This document shows positions 24,978 through 32,872 of a stretch of 49,819 nt of DNA, piece after piece. Every line of letters begins with the position of its first letter. The stretch's first letter is position 1. Position numbers and translations under genes: made by a program. The notes under the pieces were generated by a model. It was not told the origin of the DNA. It did not search any database and saw nothing but the letters and a program-made list of their open reading frames with translations. Origin of the DNA: Candidatus Heimdallarchaeota archaeon (GTDB lineage Archaea; Asgardarchaeota; Heimdallarchaeia; Heimdallarchaeales; Kariarchaeaceae); contig WAKA01000046.1 of assembly GCA_015523565.1 (NCBI GenBank), positions 1 to 49,819 of the forward strand, written 5' to 3'.

Positions 24978-24986
24978 GTTTTAAGT
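24978..24986 (+). promoter_or_regulatory. TATA-like element for the NSUN-like gene
   Basis: GTTTTAAGT is centred about 25 bases before ATG 25007, consistent with a leaderless transcript. The 223-base divergent spacer toward rpo6 otherwise shows only A/T-rich tracts. Confidence 0.45.
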
Positions 24987-25006
24987 GACTGTTTCAACTC
25001 AAAGTT

Positions 25007-26413
25007 ATGTCGAGGGTTCTATCCCATCTTCTAAGAGATATAGCAAGCATCACACGATACCATGAAGACGCCAGTTCCCGTTTGTGCTTCCTGCTTGGCA
25101 CAAGGGAGGCAATCAGGCAAATGCTTGCAGTAAGGGATGCCGCCGAAAATCAATTTTTAATCCTTAATGTTCCTCCAAAAGAAAAAAGTTTGGAAAAAGT
25201 TATTGATAAGGTAAAAAAAGAGATAGAAATCCAAGGCTATGAATATGAAATGCGTCCTGATTTGGGAAATGTCATCGCAGTTAAAACAAAAGACCGAAAG
25301 AAAGAAAAAGAACGTGAAATTGAAATGGCACGTGAGGCTGGTGAGGATGTAAGCGAGGTGGTTAATCGTTTCGATCCTGAACACATCAAGCGTTTGGGCA
25401 TCCCCACTGTGGTTGTCCGAAGAAAAGCATCCATTGAGGCGTCAATGGGGGCTTCAATTGTCTCTGGTGATATCATTCAAAGCGGGAATATCCAAGCCCA
25501 TCAGGAAGTGGCAATTCAAAATATGTATTACGATGTTGTAGCTCACGGTATTGCAGAATTGAGCAGTGAAGAAATTAAAAGATCTCCTGGTCGAATTGCC
25601 ATAAGAACCTTGGAAGGGAGATATGATGTGTTTACTGTCCATCACCAAAAACGATATCGAAATGGTCTTTACTCTGTTTCCACGTTACCAAGAATTTTGG
25701 GAATGAATGTATTAAAGTTCAAGAAAAACAAGCCTGCAAATATTCTCGTGATTGCACAGGACAATGGAGTTGTTGCTGTTGAATTACTCAAGAAAGCTCC
25801 AGAAGGCTCATCCATATCCATTTACATCAAAAATGACATGCATAAAAAAGCAGTGATGGAGACCATTGAAAGATTAAGGTTCTCTGTTGATCAATTCCGT
25901 TTTATTGAGGAATCAATCGACAAGTATGCTAAAAGTCGCCCAAGAAAGAAATTCACTCACTTCTTCATTGAATTTCCCTCATCCGAAATAGGAATAAGAC
26001 CAAACCCTTTTGTCAATTTGGAAGAAAAGAATTTCATTAACTTTGCAAGGCATCAATTCCAAGCAATCCGTGCTTTAACATTGATTGGGGAAAACGAAGC
26101 CCAAATTGCTTATGTCTCACATTCAATGGATCCCAGCGAAAATGAGGACATCTTGGTTCAAACATTCAGACAAGGATATTTCTCCCCTCTTGTTCTGAGA
26201 GATGACTTAAGGGAAAGATATCCAATCAGGATGAATGCAATCCCTGAAATCCCCACTATCTCACAAGGAGGAACAATAGACTTAAACAAAATGCGCACAG
26301 AAGAAAAATATGCTTCCTGCTGGTTGAAAATTGATCCCATTGTTCATCAATCCGATGCTGGGTTTGTAGCTTATTTTGAACTACTCTTGCGTTCTTCCTT
26401 AAGAAGAAGATAA
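25007..26413 (+). CDS. NSUN/RsmB-family RNA methyltransferase homologue lacking catalytic cysteines
   Basis: The C-terminal part follows the NOL1/NOP2/Sun m5C methyltransferase fold. IEFPSSEIGIRPNPF (321-335) aligns with the D-x-P-C-S-x-x-G-x-x-R-x-N-P motif. FINFARHQFQAIRALTLI (343-360) aligns with the Q-x-x-I-L helix. AYVSHSMDPSENEDILVQTF (368-387) aligns with Y-x-T-C-S-x-x-P-x-E-N-E. Both catalytic cysteines are replaced, by Ser325 and His372. The SAM-binding G-x-x-x-G-x-K loop is replaced by VIAQDNGVVAVEL (248-260). A PUA-like segment may lie near 150-235. A charged linker follows the N-terminal domain (85-125). It is probably an enzymatically inactive RNA-binding paralogue or rRNA assembly factor. 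TATA-like and start spacing support ATG 25007. Confidence 0.75.
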   Translation: MSRVLSHLLRDIASITRYHEDASSRLCFLLGTREAIRQMLAVRDAAENQFLILNVPPKEKSLEKVIDKVKKEIEIQGYEYEMRPDLGNVIAVKTKDRKKEKEREIEMAREAGEDVSEVVNRFDPEHIKRLGIPTVVVRRKASIEASMGASIVSGDIIQSGNIQAHQEVAIQNMYYDVVAHGIAELSSEEIKRSPGRIAIRTLEGRYDVFTVHHQKRYRNGLYSVSTLPRILGMNVLKFKKNKPANILVIAQDNGVVAVELLKKAPEGSSISIYIKNDMHKKAVMETIERLRFSVDQFRFIEESIDKYAKSRPRKKFTHFFIEFPSSEIGIRPNPFVNLEEKNFINFARHQFQAIRALTLIGENEAQIAYVSHSMDPSENEDILVQTFRQGYFSPLVLRDDLRERYPIRMNAIPEIPTISQGGTIDLNKMRTEEKYASCWLKIDPIVHQSDAGFVAYFELLLRSSLRRR

Positions 26414-26470
26414 TTATTTCTGTGACATAAGCTTGAATTCATATATATCGAAAACCGCAGATAATTTAAG

Positions 26471-27184
26471 ATGAGTCTAATCCCAGTGGAAGATGAGATT
26501 GAGAATCTTATTTCATCAATTCTCTTGTCAAGGCTTTCCCCTGAAGAAGCAAAATTGTTGACTGAAGATTTGGTCTACATTGCAAACTTGCCAACTGTTT
26601 CAGTCTATTCCATCACAATTGACAATGATACAAAAGGTTTCATTCTTGTTTCGCTTGTGGAAGATTATGATGAGTTTGGAAACGAGACTTCAGACCTGAT
26701 GTTGATCGAAGAAATCTGGGTTTCTGCTGAACCAAACGATCTTGTTCACTTTTCCAATGAAATTGTTCGATCAATTGAACAGATCTCCAAAGAGAAAAAT
26801 GCTTCCTCTGTAGAAGTCATGGTTACGGAATCAAGTTCATGGCTGAAACAGGGATTGGAAAACTATGGGTTTAGAATTGAAGAAATTCATGCCAAAAAAT
26901 TTATTCCATTTGAATCCTATGTCCATGATATTTTTGAATTAATTAACCAATATCTCCCATTTCCAAAAGTTATCCAGCTTTCCGCTGTCAGAGGAGACGA
27001 AGACCTGATTGAATTCGTCGACGAGGTTGAGGAAATTGATGAGATACTTTCCAATGGATGGAAACCTGAATTTTTCCATGTTGTCCTCGAACCAGATGTG
27101 GAAGACATTAAAACTCTTATCGATGACACCAATGATCCCATCAAATGGGATGAAATTGAGACAGTCTATAGGAAAGATAGGTGA
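26471..27184 (+). CDS. GNAT-fold-like protein
   Basis: The 237-residue protein has a central alpha/beta stretch with the order of GNAT acyltransferases. SVYSITIDNDTKGFILVSLV forms a beta hairpin, LMLIEEIWVSAEPND is the strand before the acetyl-CoA loop, a long helix follows (NEIVRSIEQISKEKNASSVE), and VMVTESSSWLKQGLENYGFR is the strand-helix-G-F end. The usual Q/R-x-x-G-x-G/A pyrophosphate loop is not obvious, so acetyl-CoA binding is uncertain. The C-terminal 70 residues are acidic. lysS starts six bases after its stop (TTG 27191), so the two genes are probably translated together. Substrate unknown. Confidence 0.55.
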   Translation: MSLIPVEDEIENLISSILLSRLSPEEAKLLTEDLVYIANLPTVSVYSITIDNDTKGFILVSLVEDYDEFGNETSDLMLIEEIWVSAEPNDLVHFSNEIVRSIEQISKEKNASSVEVMVTESSSWLKQGLENYGFRIEEIHAKKFIPFESYVHDIFELINQYLPFPKVIQLSAVRGDEDLIEFVDEVEEIDEILSNGWKPEFFHVVLEPDVEDIKTLIDDTNDPIKWDEIETVYRKDR

Positions 27185-27190
27185 CGAAAT

Positions 27191-28786
27191 TTGGTTGAAG
27201 AATTAGATGAAGGATTTTGGGCAGTTCAAGTTGCAAATGAGGCAACTAAAACGTTTGGTGATACACATGTGATTTGTGGTGGATGGTCCCCTTCAGGGTC
27301 TTTTCATATTGGGAATGCAAGGGAGATCATCACTGGTTACGCAATCCACCATCAGCTTCTCCTGCAAAATTCAAAATCAAAATTGACATTTGTGATCGAT
27401 GATTTTGACTCTTTTGACCGCATCCCTAAAACCCTTAAGAATTTCAAGGACAAATTACGACCATATTTGGGCAAGTCAATTCATATGATCCCTGACCCAT
27501 ACGGTGAAGAAGAAAGCTATGCTGCCAACTTCACAAAAACCTTTGTTGATGCAATGGAAGACTGGGGATTGGATATTGACATTAAATCTGCCTATGAAAT
27601 GTATCAAGATGGAAAATACGACAAATACCTGAAAACTTACCTCGAAAAAAAAGATGAAGTCCAAAAAATCATGGAGGAAATTGCAGGAAATCAACTGGAT
27701 AGCTTTGTCAATGTTGTTTGTCCAAACTGTGGTAATCTTAGGACAACTGTTCTCCTCTCTTTTGAAAATGATGTCATGGAATTTGTCTGTGAAAGCAAAA
27801 ACCAATTCAAGGGGTGCGGATATAAGGGCACAACAAAAATCAAGGATCATCATTGGAAACTTAAATGGAGATTGGATTGGCCTGCTCGTCAAAATTTCCT
27901 GAAAGTCACTGTTGAACCAGCAGGTAAGGATCATTCTGTGGCAGGGGGATCCATTGATACTTCTTTGGAAATACACCGACGTATTTTCAACTCTCCTCCA
28001 CCGATCATGCCTAGATATGGCTTTATTACGATGAATGGCAAAAAACTTAGTGGAAGTAAAGGTACTGGCATTCCTGCAAAGGATCTTCGCAAATTACTGA
28101 ATCCAGAGTGCTATTTCTTCCTAGTTTTCAAAAATGGACTGAGAAAAGACGTGGAATTCAATTATAGATCTCTTGACTATGCAAGGCTTGTTGATCAATT
28201 TGTAATGGCTCGTCGATATCTCAACGGATATGAGTATCCTGGAACTGAACGCCAACTTGAGAAACTGAAATTGGCCGTAAGACTTGCCTTGAATGATGAT
28301 CATGTTAGTGTAATTCCTCCCGATATTGGAATTGCTGAACTTCTTTTGGTTTACCAAAGCAGTTTGAGAAATGTTGCATTGACAATTGAAAAATTCAGGA
28401 AAATGGGGAAGATTACCGCAGAAGATTCAATTGATGAACTGAAGGAAAGGTTAATGCAGGCTGAATATTGGCTTGACAATTATGCACCAACTTCAATGAA
28501 ATTTGAAATTCTTGAAACCCCGCCAGAAATTGCAAAACAATATTGGACTGATGAAATTAAGCAATATTGGATTGAATGCCTACATTCAATTCAGCCTGAT
28601 ATGTCCCCTGAAGATATCACGCTTGTAATTCGTTCAAAAGCAAAGGAAATGGATCTTCCAATTAGATCGATTTATCAGGCATTCTATGTTTTGTTACTCG
28701 GTAAACCTGCTGGTCCCAATGCATCACAGTTGATACTGACTTTAGGAAAGGATTATATTCTTTCTTCCATTTCCAAGATTGAATAA
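27191..28786 (+). CDS. lysS: lysyl-tRNA synthetase, class I
   Basis: Charges tRNA-Lys using a class I Rossmann fold, the form found in most archaea and few bacteria. The first signature is GSFHIGNAREI (36-46), the HIGN variant of HIGH. The second, KLSGSKGTG, spans 285-293. The insertion carries zinc-binding Cys pairs (VCPNCGNLR at about 176-184, and CESKNQFKGCGYKG near 206-219). The C-terminal helical domain is complete (531 residues). No ATG exists near the N-terminus, so translation starts at TTG 27191. GGTGA overlaps the stop of the previous gene and may serve as ribosome binding site. Confidence 0.95.
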   Translation: MVEELDEGFWAVQVANEATKTFGDTHVICGGWSPSGSFHIGNAREIITGYAIHHQLLLQNSKSKLTFVIDDFDSFDRIPKTLKNFKDKLRPYLGKSIHMIPDPYGEEESYAANFTKTFVDAMEDWGLDIDIKSAYEMYQDGKYDKYLKTYLEKKDEVQKIMEEIAGNQLDSFVNVVCPNCGNLRTTVLLSFENDVMEFVCESKNQFKGCGYKGTTKIKDHHWKLKWRLDWPARQNFLKVTVEPAGKDHSVAGGSIDTSLEIHRRIFNSPPPIMPRYGFITMNGKKLSGSKGTGIPAKDLRKLLNPECYFFLVFKNGLRKDVEFNYRSLDYARLVDQFVMARRYLNGYEYPGTERQLEKLKLAVRLALNDDHVSVIPPDIGIAELLLVYQSSLRNVALTIEKFRKMGKITAEDSIDELKERLMQAEYWLDNYAPTSMKFEILETPPEIAKQYWTDEIKQYWIECLHSIQPDMSPEDITLVIRSKAKEMDLPIRSIYQAFYVLLLGKPAGPNASQLILTLGKDYILSSISKIE

Positions 28787-28799
28787 AAGCGCGCGCTTT
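28786..28799. repeat. 14-bp perfect palindrome after lysS
   Basis: AAAGCGCGCGCTTT is a perfect palindrome that starts at the last base of the lysS stop codon. Its GC-rich core stands out from the AT-rich surroundings. It may be an operator or recombination site, or form the stem of a transcript end; with no loop it is a poor hairpin. Confidence 0.6.
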
Positions 28800-28820
28800 C
28801 TTAGAGAAATTGAATGAAAA

Positions 28821-28834
28821 TAGCGCTTTTTTAT
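28821..28834 (+). terminator. possible transcript end after lysS
   Basis: TAGCGCTTTTTTAT combines a small AGCGCT palindrome with a six-T run 35 bases after the lysS stop. Archaeal termination is driven largely by T-runs, so this is a plausible site. Confidence 0.35.
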
Positions 28835-28925
28835 CTTTCAAAATCCAAATTTTGTGTAATTTCCATTGATTTTCAAACATTATGGAAAATTTTTAATAGC
28901 AAAAAAAAAGTGCGAATATTTGCAG

Positions 28926-29219
28926 ATGACCCCTGATTACTCAATTGACATTCCCGATGAAGATGAACAATTCCATTGCCTTAACAATTCGTGTTCATTT
29001 GATTTCTCTCCTATGATGTATGGCAAATCACAGCGTTTGGTCAATTTGTCAAAGGGTTCTGCCAGTCTTGAAAATGGCTATTTCAAATGTCCTGTTTGTA
29101 ATACCGTTTATGAGGTGAAATATGTGATGCTCATGGATCAATCTCGTCGATTGGTCTCATCATTGTTTTTGAATCATCCCAAACCACTAAAATGGGGAAT
29201 GCAGGTGGCCGCATCATAA
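28926..29219 (+). CDS. small zinc-finger-like protein of unknown function
   Basis: A 97-residue protein from ATG 28926 (an in-frame extension to 28866 is possible but unsupported). It contains two cysteine pairs, FHCLNNSCSFDF (about 17-28) and YFKCPVCNTVYEV (about 57-69), likely a single zinc ribbon with an insert of about 35 residues. The first pair is C-x4-C, the second C-x2-C. There is no membrane segment. It is followed after 82 bases by a chemoreceptor-like membrane protein and then a second membrane protein on the same strand. I do not recognise the family. Confidence 0.65.
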   Translation: MTPDYSIDIPDEDEQFHCLNNSCSFDFSPMMYGKSQRLVNLSKGSASLENGYFKCPVCNTVYEVKYVMLMDQSRRLVSSLFLNHPKPLKWGMQVAAS

Positions 29220-29301
29220 GTCGGAATTTTACTCCTGATTTTTTCTGCATTTTTGTTCTTTAAATTAGAAGAATTTAATTTCTCTCAAATAACAGGCACT
29301 T

Positions 29302-30381
29302 ATGGATTTTCAGATTACCTCTTTGGTAATTATTGGCGGCTTTCTGCTTGTCGGTCTGGTTTCTATGCTTAACTCCCGGAAATATGCCTCAGGAAGTCTT
29401 ATTCGGCTTGAACGAAGGTTTTCATTTCTGAATTTCATTGGTGGAGGTTTATTTGGCATTGCAATTTATTATTTGCTCGATGGTAATTTGTTTTCTCCAG
29501 AAGTGGTTTCCTCATCAGCTTTTCTTAGCTTCGTTGGAGGGTTGCATCCCTTTACTTTGGCATCTCTATATTTGATTGTTGGAATTCTTTTCTTCTTTTT
29601 AAGCAAAAGAGGACTTGAAGAACAAATTACCAACCCTGTGGAGCAATTTTCACAGGCAATGTCCATTTATGGGTCAAAAGGCATTTTCATTAGACTATTG
29701 GAACTTGGTGCATTGGAATTTAGGCTGTTCGCAAGGAAATTCAATGAGGCAACATTGAACATTGCCAATGATTTGGACATTGTCAAGGAATACTTTGACG
29801 AAGTCATAGAGAATTTAAATGAGGTAAACCACCAAATCAATTCTTTCAACAAAGAGACTGTCAATTTCAAATCATATCTGCAAAATTTCACGAACATGGT
29901 AAAATCTCAAGAAAAAATCGTGACATATCTTGAATCCATGAAGATGGATGCAAAAAACTGGTTTGAGAATTCTGGCAATAAGATTTCTGAAATTAGCAAT
30001 GAACTACTTGTTCTTTCTGAATCATTGAATTTGATGACAATCAACATCGCCATTGAAGCTGCAAACTCGGGGGTGGAACAATTCCATGAAATTGCCACAA
30101 AAAGCAGGGAAATATTCCAGACTTTTGAAAAGCTTACAATTGAGTTGATCCGAGAAATTGGCGTCCTGAAATCCTTGATGACAAACCATTTCCAGAATAT
30201 AGAATCAATAACTTCCTCTTCTGGCGAAGGTGAAACCAGCATTCAAATTCTTGATACTGTCAAGAACATTATTGAGTTGCTGGAAATGCAAATGACAAAA
30301 CGTCTTGCAGTGAGGTCTGAAATCGAAAGAATTGACCGCACCCTCCTCAAAATCCATGAAACCTTGCCAAAAGGGTATTGA
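29302..30381 (+). CDS. membrane protein with chemoreceptor-like signalling hairpin
   Basis: The 359-residue protein has three predicted membrane helices (about 6-22, 42-58 and 78-100), then an entirely cytoplasmic helical region. LSESLNLMTINIAIEAANSG (238-257) closely resembles the hairpin tip of methyl-accepting chemotaxis proteins (E-Q-T-N-L-L-A-L-N-A-A-I-E-A-A-R-A-G). Hydrophobic heptads run for about 80 residues on both sides, and EIATKSREIFQTFEKLTIEL follows as in the descending arm. No ligand-binding extracellular domain, HAMP domain or che genes are visible. It may be a short membrane-anchored receptor or a protein that uses the coiled-coil hairpin only for clustering. The next gene starts 47 bases downstream. 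Confidence 0.7.
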   Translation: MDFQITSLVIIGGFLLVGLVSMLNSRKYASGSLIRLERRFSFLNFIGGGLFGIAIYYLLDGNLFSPEVVSSSAFLSFVGGLHPFTLASLYLIVGILFFFLSKRGLEEQITNPVEQFSQAMSIYGSKGIFIRLLELGALEFRLFARKFNEATLNIANDLDIVKEYFDEVIENLNEVNHQINSFNKETVNFKSYLQNFTNMVKSQEKIVTYLESMKMDAKNWFENSGNKISEISNELLVLSESLNLMTINIAIEAANSGVEQFHEIATKSREIFQTFEKLTIELIREIGVLKSLMTNHFQNIESITSSSGEGETSIQILDTVKNIIELLEMQMTKRLAVRSEIERIDRTLLKIHETLPKGY

Positions 30382-30427
30382 AATGGTCGATACTATCAAA
30401 TACATTCAAACAAAGGATTGAATTGAA

Positions 30428-30835
30428 TTGTCTCAAGTTGATTTTACCAAAGACATCTGGAAACGATTTGCCGATATTTTGGAAACATTCTTGAATTCAT
30501 TGAACAATGGTACTTTTTTGATTATATTGTTGGGAATTGTTCTCTTAATGGATACTGTTTTCTATAATTGGGATCAAACAAATTCATTTTATTTAGGTGT
30601 TCTTTATCTCTTAGCCTTTACAACATTTGCAACACAGTATTGGCGTACCAAAAAACGTCTCTCAAAAATTATTGCGTTCTTATCTTTCCTTGCCTTTTTC
30701 TCTTTGGATTTGCTTTTTTATGTCTTGATCGTATTGAATGAGGGAATTACTGATTATCTTGGGTTATCTCTTTCAATATTGGATGGGATCGGTATTGTTT
30801 TTCTAGTTTATTGGTCAATTAAGAACCTAAATTAA
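30428..30835 (+). CDS. small polytopic membrane protein
   Basis: A 135-residue protein starting at TTG 30428; no ATG is available and AAAGGA lies about 12 bases before it. It has an amphipathic N-terminus (IWKRFADILETFLNSL) and four hydrophobic segments: TFLIILLGIVLLMDTVFY, FYLGVLYLLAFTTFA, IIAFLSFLAFFSLDLLFYVL and a last one near LDGIGIVFLVYW. A basic loop (YWRTKKRLSK) separates helices two and three, suggesting it faces the cytoplasm. I do not recognise a family. It follows the chemoreceptor-like gene and may work with it. It overlaps the 3' end of the minus-strand Sm-like gene by 9 bases. Confidence 0.7.
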   Translation: MSQVDFTKDIWKRFADILETFLNSLNNGTFLIILLGIVLLMDTVFYNWDQTNSFYLGVLYLLAFTTFATQYWRTKKRLSKIIAFLSFLAFFSLDLLFYVLIVLNEGITDYLGLSLSILDGIGIVFLVYWSIKNLN

Positions 30836-31042
30836 CTCAGATCTAATTCTTATGAGTGAATAATGTGGAACAAAATTAACCCTGTTTTTAGCTACTCTGC
30901 TCATTTCCTCAAAAGTGATTCCTATTTCATCTATTGCCAATATTTTGCAATCTGTTATTTTTTCCACCTTGTCTCCCTCCTTGATGAAAATAGTATATTC
31001 ATTTTTTCTGTCTGTCAACAATTTGAAATGGTCAACTGTCAT
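30827..31042 (-). CDS. possible Sm/Hfq-fold small protein
   Basis: A 71-residue protein that looks like a five-strand Sm barrel after a short helix. NEYTIFIKEGDKVEKITDCK corresponds to strands 1-2, ILAIDEIGITFEE to strand 3, and NRVNFVPHYSLIRIRS to strands 4-5, in the layout of Hfq/LSm (hydrophobic strand, D/E-G turn, then a final P-H-x-S-I-x-R-I element). Sm/Hfq proteins bind RNA, but the sequence is divergent and no RNA-contact residue can be confirmed. It lies 41 bases after the Lrp regulator stop on the same strand and may share its transcript. The plus-strand frames across it are poor. Confidence 0.55.
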   Translation of the reverse strand: MTVDHFKLLTDRKNEYTIFIKEGDKVEKITDCKILAIDEIGITFEEMSRVAKNRVNFVPHYSLIRIRSELI

Positions 31043-31083
31043 AACATGTTACTTTTCATGCAAAATAAAAAAGGTTACTGAAT

Positions 31084-31542
31084 TTATTCTTGGAGAAATT
31101 CTGGTTGACTCACAGATTTTGTCAAAACCACAAATGTTGTCGTATGTTCCACCCCGTTCACCTTTCTGATTGATTCAATGGCGTTTTTCAGGTGAACATC
31201 CTTTTGCATATGGAGAATGACAAACAAATCAATGTCTCCTGTTGTCTCATAAATTGCTTCTATGCCATGAGGGATTTTCTCAAATATTTTGTCCCGAACC
31301 TTTCCTGGTTCAACCGTTCCCCCGATGTTAACCCCTACAATTGCCCTAATCCCTGCCATTTGTTCACTCAATCTGATGGTAAACCCTTCAATAATTCCTC
31401 TTTCAAGAAGTTTCTTTATTCTTTTCCGTACTGCTCCCTCTGTTATGTTCAGTTGCCTTGCGATTTCTGTATTTTTCTCTCTTGCATTCTTTTGAAGAAT
31501 CTGGATGATTTTTTGGTCAATTGAATCTAATTTGTCGCGCAT
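31084..31542 (-). CDS. Lrp/AsnC-family transcription regulator
   Basis: A 152-residue regulator. The DNA-binding domain covers about 1-55 (LDSIDQKIIQILQKNAREKN, then EIARQLNITEGAVRKRIKKL, a helix-turn-helix). The C-terminal ligand-binding (RAM) domain runs from about 65 to 145, with GIEAIYETTGDIDLFVILHM and VVLTKS. The start is ATG 31542 (MRDKLDS), preceded by GAGGAT; the frame extends further upstream but that would add a basic segment outside the family. These regulators respond to amino acids and often control neighbouring transporters. It is divergent from the EamA transporter gene, a natural target. The Sm-like gene follows downstream. Confidence 0.93.
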   Translation of the reverse strand: MRDKLDSIDQKIIQILQKNAREKNTEIARQLNITEGAVRKRIKKLLERGIIEGFTIRLSEQMAGIRAIVGVNIGGTVEPGKVRDKIFEKIPHGIEAIYETTGDIDLFVILHMQKDVHLKNAIESIRKVNGVEHTTTFVVLTKSVSQPEFLQE

Positions 31543-31701
31543 ACACCTATCCTCAATTGCGTAATTCGGACTAGACCTTTTTAACTTGTTCTTCCTTTGA
31601 ATGAAAAAAATATCCCTTTTTTTTAGTTTAATAACTATACTTGTGTGTGTAATTGACTTTCCTAGCAATTCCCAAAACTTCTATAGGCTTGCTATTAAGA
31701 A
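31543..31701. promoter_or_regulatory. divergent promoter region between Lrp and EamA genes
   Basis: The 159-base spacer holds a TATA-like GTTAAAAAGG on the minus strand near 31578-31587, about 40 bases before the regulator ATG. On the plus strand TTCTATAGG near 31679-31687 lies about 20 bases before the transporter ATG. Regulator and transporter could share control here. No clear Lrp site was identified. Confidence 0.4.
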
Positions 31702-32613
31702 ATGAATGTGGAACCCCGCTTTAGACCAGAATTTGTACTGTTAATCGGAGTGCTTGCAGTGACCACTTCATCTTTTATCGTTTTGGGTGCAAAATCCTCC
31801 AATGGTCATGCCGTTGATAGGGTCTCTTTAGCAATGTTTCGAGTTCTTTTTACATCTTTGATCTCCTATGGTCTATTATACAAAATTCTAGGGATGAATC
31901 CCCATCCAAAAATGGAAACTACTGGTTCTTCATTATTGGAACGAATCCCTTCTCCGTTGGTTGTCATAATTTCTGGAATTTCCCTTGGGCTTCATTTCGG
32001 TCTTTGGTTCATTTCTTTGGACTACCTACCTGTTGGTGTTTCTTTAGCCTTGACCAATAGCGCTCCATTGTTCATTGTTCTTCTTACATGGTTGTTTTAT
32101 CATGAAAAGAGTCGTCCCCTGCAAATCATTGGCGTTGTCATTGGTGTTTTAGGGACTGCTGTGTTAAGTTGGGAATCTAGTTATGATACTGATATTTTCA
32201 TTAATGGTACCCTTTATGCTTTCCTTTCAGCCATTGCCTTGGCGGTTTATTTGTCACTGGCTAAAAGAGGCATTCATGATGATGGTCTTTGGAAATATTT
32301 TGGGAAAGTCAACTTTATGGCGGCTTTATTCCTTTTCACATGGGCAATGACCACAAATGGCTTTGAACCGACTCCTCAAGCTGTTTTGAATGGACTATTG
32401 CTCGCGTTAATTCCAGGGACAATCGGGCATGCTTCTTTTCAATATGCCATGAGTCGTCTGAAAAGTGCATTGGTTTCTGTTTCGATATTGGGTGAACCAT
32501 TACTGGGCGCCCTGTTTGCTTGGTTGATCTACAGTCAATATCTCTCATTTTTACAAATTGTGGGAATTTTTACCATCTTGTTTGGCATTTATCTTGCTTC
32601 ATCAAACAAATGA
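31702..32613 (+). CDS. EamA/DMT-family transporter
   Basis: A 303-residue protein with ten hydrophobic segments arranged as two EamA repeats, typical of drug/metabolite exporters. The first repeat starts PEFVLLIGVLAVTTSSFIVL; the P-V-G-V-S-L-A-L-T-N-S-A-P-L-F segment and WLFYHEKSRPLQIIGVVIGV mark its end. The second ends with LVSVSILGEPLLGALFAWLI, the conserved E-P motif. Likely an inner-membrane exporter of an amino acid or metabolite. The divergent Lrp-type regulator suggests amino-acid control. The substrate cannot be read from sequence. Confidence 0.9.
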   Translation: MNVEPRFRPEFVLLIGVLAVTTSSFIVLGAKSSNGHAVDRVSLAMFRVLFTSLISYGLLYKILGMNPHPKMETTGSSLLERIPSPLVVIISGISLGLHFGLWFISLDYLPVGVSLALTNSAPLFIVLLTWLFYHEKSRPLQIIGVVIGVLGTAVLSWESSYDTDIFINGTLYAFLSAIALAVYLSLAKRGIHDDGLWKYFGKVNFMAALFLFTWAMTTNGFEPTPQAVLNGLLLALIPGTIGHASFQYAMSRLKSALVSVSILGEPLLGALFAWLIYSQYLSFLQIVGIFTILFGIYLASSNK

Positions 32614-32872
32614 TTGTTTACACTACGTGGTATGCATTTGAAATTTCCGTTCTAGTGTACTTTTAGTAAGGTATTCTCCCTATCATAGCAGTGTGGGCAA
32701 TCTGTTCTATACTTCATGCCCCTTCAAAAAATGTTGCCTTATTTTCTTCCATTCTATTTTACCTACTCCCCTGCTTTTGAACAGTAACTTTAGATTTTTA
32801 TTGTACTTCGAGAATATTAGATTGCATATAACATCCAAATTATGCTAATCCAAGTAAGCGAGGTAATGAAAA
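32614..32872 (+). promoter_or_regulatory. upstream region of the thermosome gene
   Basis: A 259-base spacer. GCATATAACA at 32824-32833 is a plausible TATA box about 45 bases from the ATG, and GAGGT at 32860-32864 is a Shine-Dalgarno sequence 8 bases before ATG 32873. Chaperonin genes are normally heat-shock controlled, but I see no recognisable operator. A 21-codon minus-strand frame with CPHC (32652-32717) is not supported as a gene. Confidence 0.5.

Noticed and set aside
32652..32717. 21-codon minus-strand frame with CPHC before the thermosome
   Set aside because: Too short, only two cysteines and no recognisable context; could be a gene remnant but cannot be supported.
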